The notes under the pieces are model-generated. The model had not been told where the DNA came from, ran no database searches, and was given only the letters and a program-made list of their open reading frames with translations. From positions 1 to 7,810 of the forward strand of contig QAKO01000032.1 of assembly GCA_003343765.1 (NCBI GenBank): 7,810 nt of DNA. The letters run 5' to 3'. A program made the translations under genes and the position numbers. Positions within the stretch are counted from its first letter, which is position 1. Each line of letters opens with the position of its first letter. This DNA is from Bacillota bacterium (lineage in GTDB: Bacteria; Bacillota; Clostridia; Christensenellales; Borkfalkiaceae). This document shows, in pieces, positions 6,269 through 7,810 of this stretch.

Positions 6269-6297
6269 ATTATAGCGAAAAATTTTGTTTTCGTAAA
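6269..6297 (-). promoter_or_regulatory. Promoter of the CPBP-rlmH unit, leaderless spacing
   Basis: On the minus strand TTTACG (6297-6292), 17 nt, then a perfect TATAAT (6274-6269), 7 nt, then ATG 6261. The predicted transcript start coincides with the start codon. The spacer and -35 lie inside the inverted repeat 6275-6311. Confidence 0.65.
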
Positions 6298-6311
6298 CAA
6301 AATTCTTTCGC
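6275..6311. repeat. 37-bp near-perfect inverted repeat between divergent promoters
   Basis: Inner arms 6281-6290 (AATTTTGTTT) and 6295-6304 (AAACAAAATT) are perfect 10-bp complements around TCGT. They are extended by GCGAAA (6275-6280) and TTTCGC (6306-6311) with a single unpaired C at 6305, giving a 16-bp stem. The left end abuts the CPBP -10 and the right end is exactly the -35 position of the fumarase promoter, which suits a shared operator. On the plus strand it is followed by T6-C-T6 (6312-6324), also the shape of an intrinsic terminator, although no plus-strand gene lies upstream within the window. Confidence 0.75.
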
Positions 6312-6334
6312 TTTTTTCTTTTTTCTGTTATAAT
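6306..6334 (+). promoter_or_regulatory. Extended -10 promoter of the fumarase operon
   Basis: TGTTATAAT at 6326-6334 is a perfect extended -10 (TGnTATAAT). The hexamer 17 nt upstream, TTTCGC (6306-6311), is a poor -35, as is common with extended -10 promoters. Transcription should begin near 6341, leaving about 24 nt of leader that includes AAAGGA ahead of ATG 6365. Confidence 0.65.
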
Positions 6335-6364
6335 AAAAAATGAAATTTCAGAAAGGATAAAAGT

Positions 6365-7210
6365 ATGCGAACCATTTCTTCCGAACAAATCGAACAAGCT
6401 GTTTATGAACTTGCAAAAAAAGCCTGTCTGCGGCTTACCCCGTCCTGCCTGCGCGCCCTGAACACGGCAGCGGCTAACGAAGAAAAAGACAGCGCGGCGG
6501 CTTTTGCCCTGCGCACTGTCCTGCAAAACGCAGACACTGCCGCAAAGGAAACTATGGCGGTATGCCAGGATACGGGATACGCCGTCATCCTTGCCGAAAT
6601 CGGTCAGGACGTACACATCGAGGGCAAATTTTTCTCTGACGCGGTCAACAGCGGAGTGCGCCGCGCATATGAAGATTTTTGTTTTCGGAAAAGCATCTGC
6701 GACCCGATCACGCGCGTCAATACAGCGGACAACACCCCTGCTTCCATCCACACGGAAATCGTACCGGGTGACCGCATAACACTGACATTCCTTCCCAAAG
6801 GTTTCGGCAGCGAAAACATGTCCAGACTGTTTATGCTTACCCCCGCCAAAGGCGTTCCCGGTATCATCGACTCAATCGTCGAAACCGTCCGCCTTGCAGG
6901 CAGCAAGCCTTGTCCGCCCGTCTATGTCGGCGTCGGAATCGGGGGAACATTCGACACCTGCGCATTCCTTGCCAAGAAAGCTCTCACGCGCGAAATAGGT
7001 TCGGCGAACCCTCGCGAAGACATCGCGGCCATCGAACGGGAAGCTCTCAAAAGAATCAATGAGCTTCAGATCGGCGCACAAGGATTCGGAGGCAAAACAA
7101 CGGCCCTCGGCGTTTCCTGCGAATGGGCGCCCACCCACATTGCAGGACTTCCCGTGGCAGTCAACATTCAATGCCATTGTGTTCGATGCGAGAAGATCAC
7201 ACTTGAATAA
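6365..7210 (+). CDS. fumA: Fumarate hydratase class I (or tartrate-dehydratase type), alpha subunit
   Basis: This is the iron-sulfur subunit of a two-component, oxygen-labile class I hydro-lyase that interconverts fumarate and L-malate. The 281-residue length fits the family. Likely 4Fe-4S ligands are C67 in AVCQDTGYAV, C199 in GGTFDTCAFLAKKAL and C270 in VAVNIQCH. Other family blocks are RVNTADNTPASIHTEIVPGD (118-137), LPKGFGSENMSRL (143-155) and QGFGGKTTALG (239-249). The C-terminal tail reads CHCVRCEK, adding C272 and C275 where relatives I recall usually have CHxxRH. The ATG has AAAGGA about 8 nt upstream. The beta subunit follows after 65 nt. Fumarase and L-tartrate dehydratase cannot be told apart by motif; fumarase is the commoner assignment in anaerobes. 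The 65-nt gap 7211-7275 shows only an AT-rich T7A6 palindrome. Confidence 0.93.
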   Translation: MRTISSEQIEQAVYELAKKACLRLTPSCLRALNTAAANEEKDSAAAFALRTVLQNADTAAKETMAVCQDTGYAVILAEIGQDVHIEGKFFSDAVNSGVRRAYEDFCFRKSICDPITRVNTADNTPASIHTEIVPGDRITLTFLPKGFGSENMSRLFMLTPAKGVPGIIDSIVETVRLAGSKPCPPVYVGVGIGGTFDTCAFLAKKALTREIGSANPREDIAAIEREALKRINELQIGAQGFGGKTTALGVSCEWAPTHIAGLPVAVNIQCHCVRCEKITLE

Positions 7211-7275
7211 ATAGCTGTTTTACGCTCTTTATGTCACACATACTACTTCATTTTTTTAAAAAACGGGGTTTTATT

Positions 7276-7800
7276 ATGAAAAAAATTACTCTGCCTCTTA
7301 CAGACAATATAATCGACAGCTTACAAGCGGGCGAAGGTGTTTTGCTCTCCGGTACCATTCTCACCGGCCGCGATTGCGCGCACAAACGCATTTGCGAGTT
7401 TCTCGACCACGGTACAGCCCTTCCGTTTTCCTTTGTCGGCGAAACGATTTACTACGCCGGCCCCTGTCCTGCACCCGCAGGAAAAGCGTGCGGAAGCTGC
7501 GGCCCTACCACCAGCGCGCGCATGGATTCCTTTGCCCCGCGCCTTCTTGACCTGGGACTGAAAGGCATGATCGGCAAAGGCGAACGCAGCGACGAAGTGT
7601 GCGCTTCTATCGTCAAAAATCATGCCGTCTATTTTGCCGCCATCGGCGGCGCGGGCGCGCTTTACGGAAACGCGATCCGAAAAAGTACGCTCGTCGCTTT
7701 CCCCGATCTGCTCAGCGAAGCAGTCTACCGTTTCGAGATCGAGGATTTCCCCTGCATCGTAGCCATCGACTGCCGCGGAAACAGTGTCTACAAAAAATAA
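7276..7800 (+). CDS. fumB: Fumarate hydratase class I (or tartrate-dehydratase type), beta subunit
   Basis: Partner subunit that supplies the substrate-binding and swivelling domain of the two-component class I hydratase. The 174 residues from ATG 7276 contain the family blocks GTILTGRDCAHKR (26-38, with the conserved His-Lys), YYAGPCPAPAGK (59-70), GSCGPTTSARMD (73-84), GMIGKGERS (97-105) and AAIGGAGALYG (121-131), ending in a typical EDFPCIVAIDCRGNSVY tail. The frame is open to an ATG at 7231, but those extra 15 residues are not family-like and lack a ribosome site. ATG 7276 has GGGG 7 nt upstream, and MKKITLPL is a standard start. Length is slightly below the usual 180-190. The stop is at 7798-7800, 10 nt before the window end, so any third operon gene would be outside. 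Confidence 0.93.
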   Translation: MKKITLPLTDNIIDSLQAGEGVLLSGTILTGRDCAHKRICEFLDHGTALPFSFVGETIYYAGPCPAPAGKACGSCGPTTSARMDSFAPRLLDLGLKGMIGKGERSDEVCASIVKNHAVYFAAIGGAGALYGNAIRKSTLVAFPDLLSEAVYRFEIEDFPCIVAIDCRGNSVYKK

Positions 7801-7810
7801 TCCTGAAAAA

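Noticed and set aside
6340..6360. Six-codon upstream frame (MKFQKG) before fumA
   Set aside because: Its ATG lies at the predicted transcript start and its stop overlaps the fumA ribosome site; too short and unsupported to call.
7231..7275. 15-residue N-terminal extension of the fumarase beta subunit
   Set aside because: There is no ribosome site at 7231 and the sequence is not family-like; ATG 7276 has GGGG at good spacing.

Overview
The window reads as chromosomal DNA of an anaerobic, low-to-mid-GC Firmicute, most likely a clostridial gut-type lineage. The reasons are: AT-rich intergenic gaps between moderately GC-rich genes, strong AGGAGG-type ribosome sites on several genes, sigma-A-type promoters, an oxygen-sensitive two-subunit class I fumarase, a CPBP membrane protease and a conserved housekeeping set (mfd, pth, prs, tadA, rlmH). 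The assignment is inferred from gene content and style; no marker for a named genus is present.

Layout. From about 6261 down to 1 everything lies on the minus strand. In transcription order it is: CPBP-family intramembrane protease (5278-6261), rlmH (4839-5276), an M14 zinc metallopeptidase (3906-4727, possibly longer), tadA (3416-3886), a 271-nt gap holding a near-consensus promoter and a long foldable leader, prs (2191-3144), a small two-span zinc-ribbon membrane protein with a TTG start (1731-2165), a 120-nt hairpin-rich gap, pth (1044-1610) and the first 337 codons of mfd (1-1011, running off the left edge). On the plus strand, divergently transcribed, are the alpha (6365-7210) and beta (7276-7800) subunits of an iron-sulfur fumarate/tartrate-type hydratase.

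How it fits together. The minus block is mostly information-processing and maintenance: rRNA methylation (RlmH), tRNA wobble deamination (TadA), peptidyl-tRNA recycling (Pth), PRPP supply (Prs) and transcription-coupled repair (Mfd), with envelope functions (CPBP, M14) and one uncharacterised membrane protein. The promoter ahead of prs suggests at least two overlapping transcription units. The fumarase pair is a separate metabolic operon.

Most notable non-coding signals: (1) a 37-bp near-perfect inverted repeat at 6275-6311, exactly filling the space between the -10 of the CPBP promoter and the spacer of the fumarase promoter and followed on the plus strand by a T-rich tract; (2) the roughly 200-nt prs leader, with mutually exclusive pairings and a possible 8-codon leader peptide; (3) a 10-bp stem with a GAAA loop, plus competing inverted repeats, ahead of pth; (4) two genes whose start codon lies exactly 7 nt after a -10-like hexamer, which suggests leaderless transcripts. 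I saw no CRISPR array, insertion sequence, tRNA, rRNA or phage gene, and no convincing new defence or mobile system.
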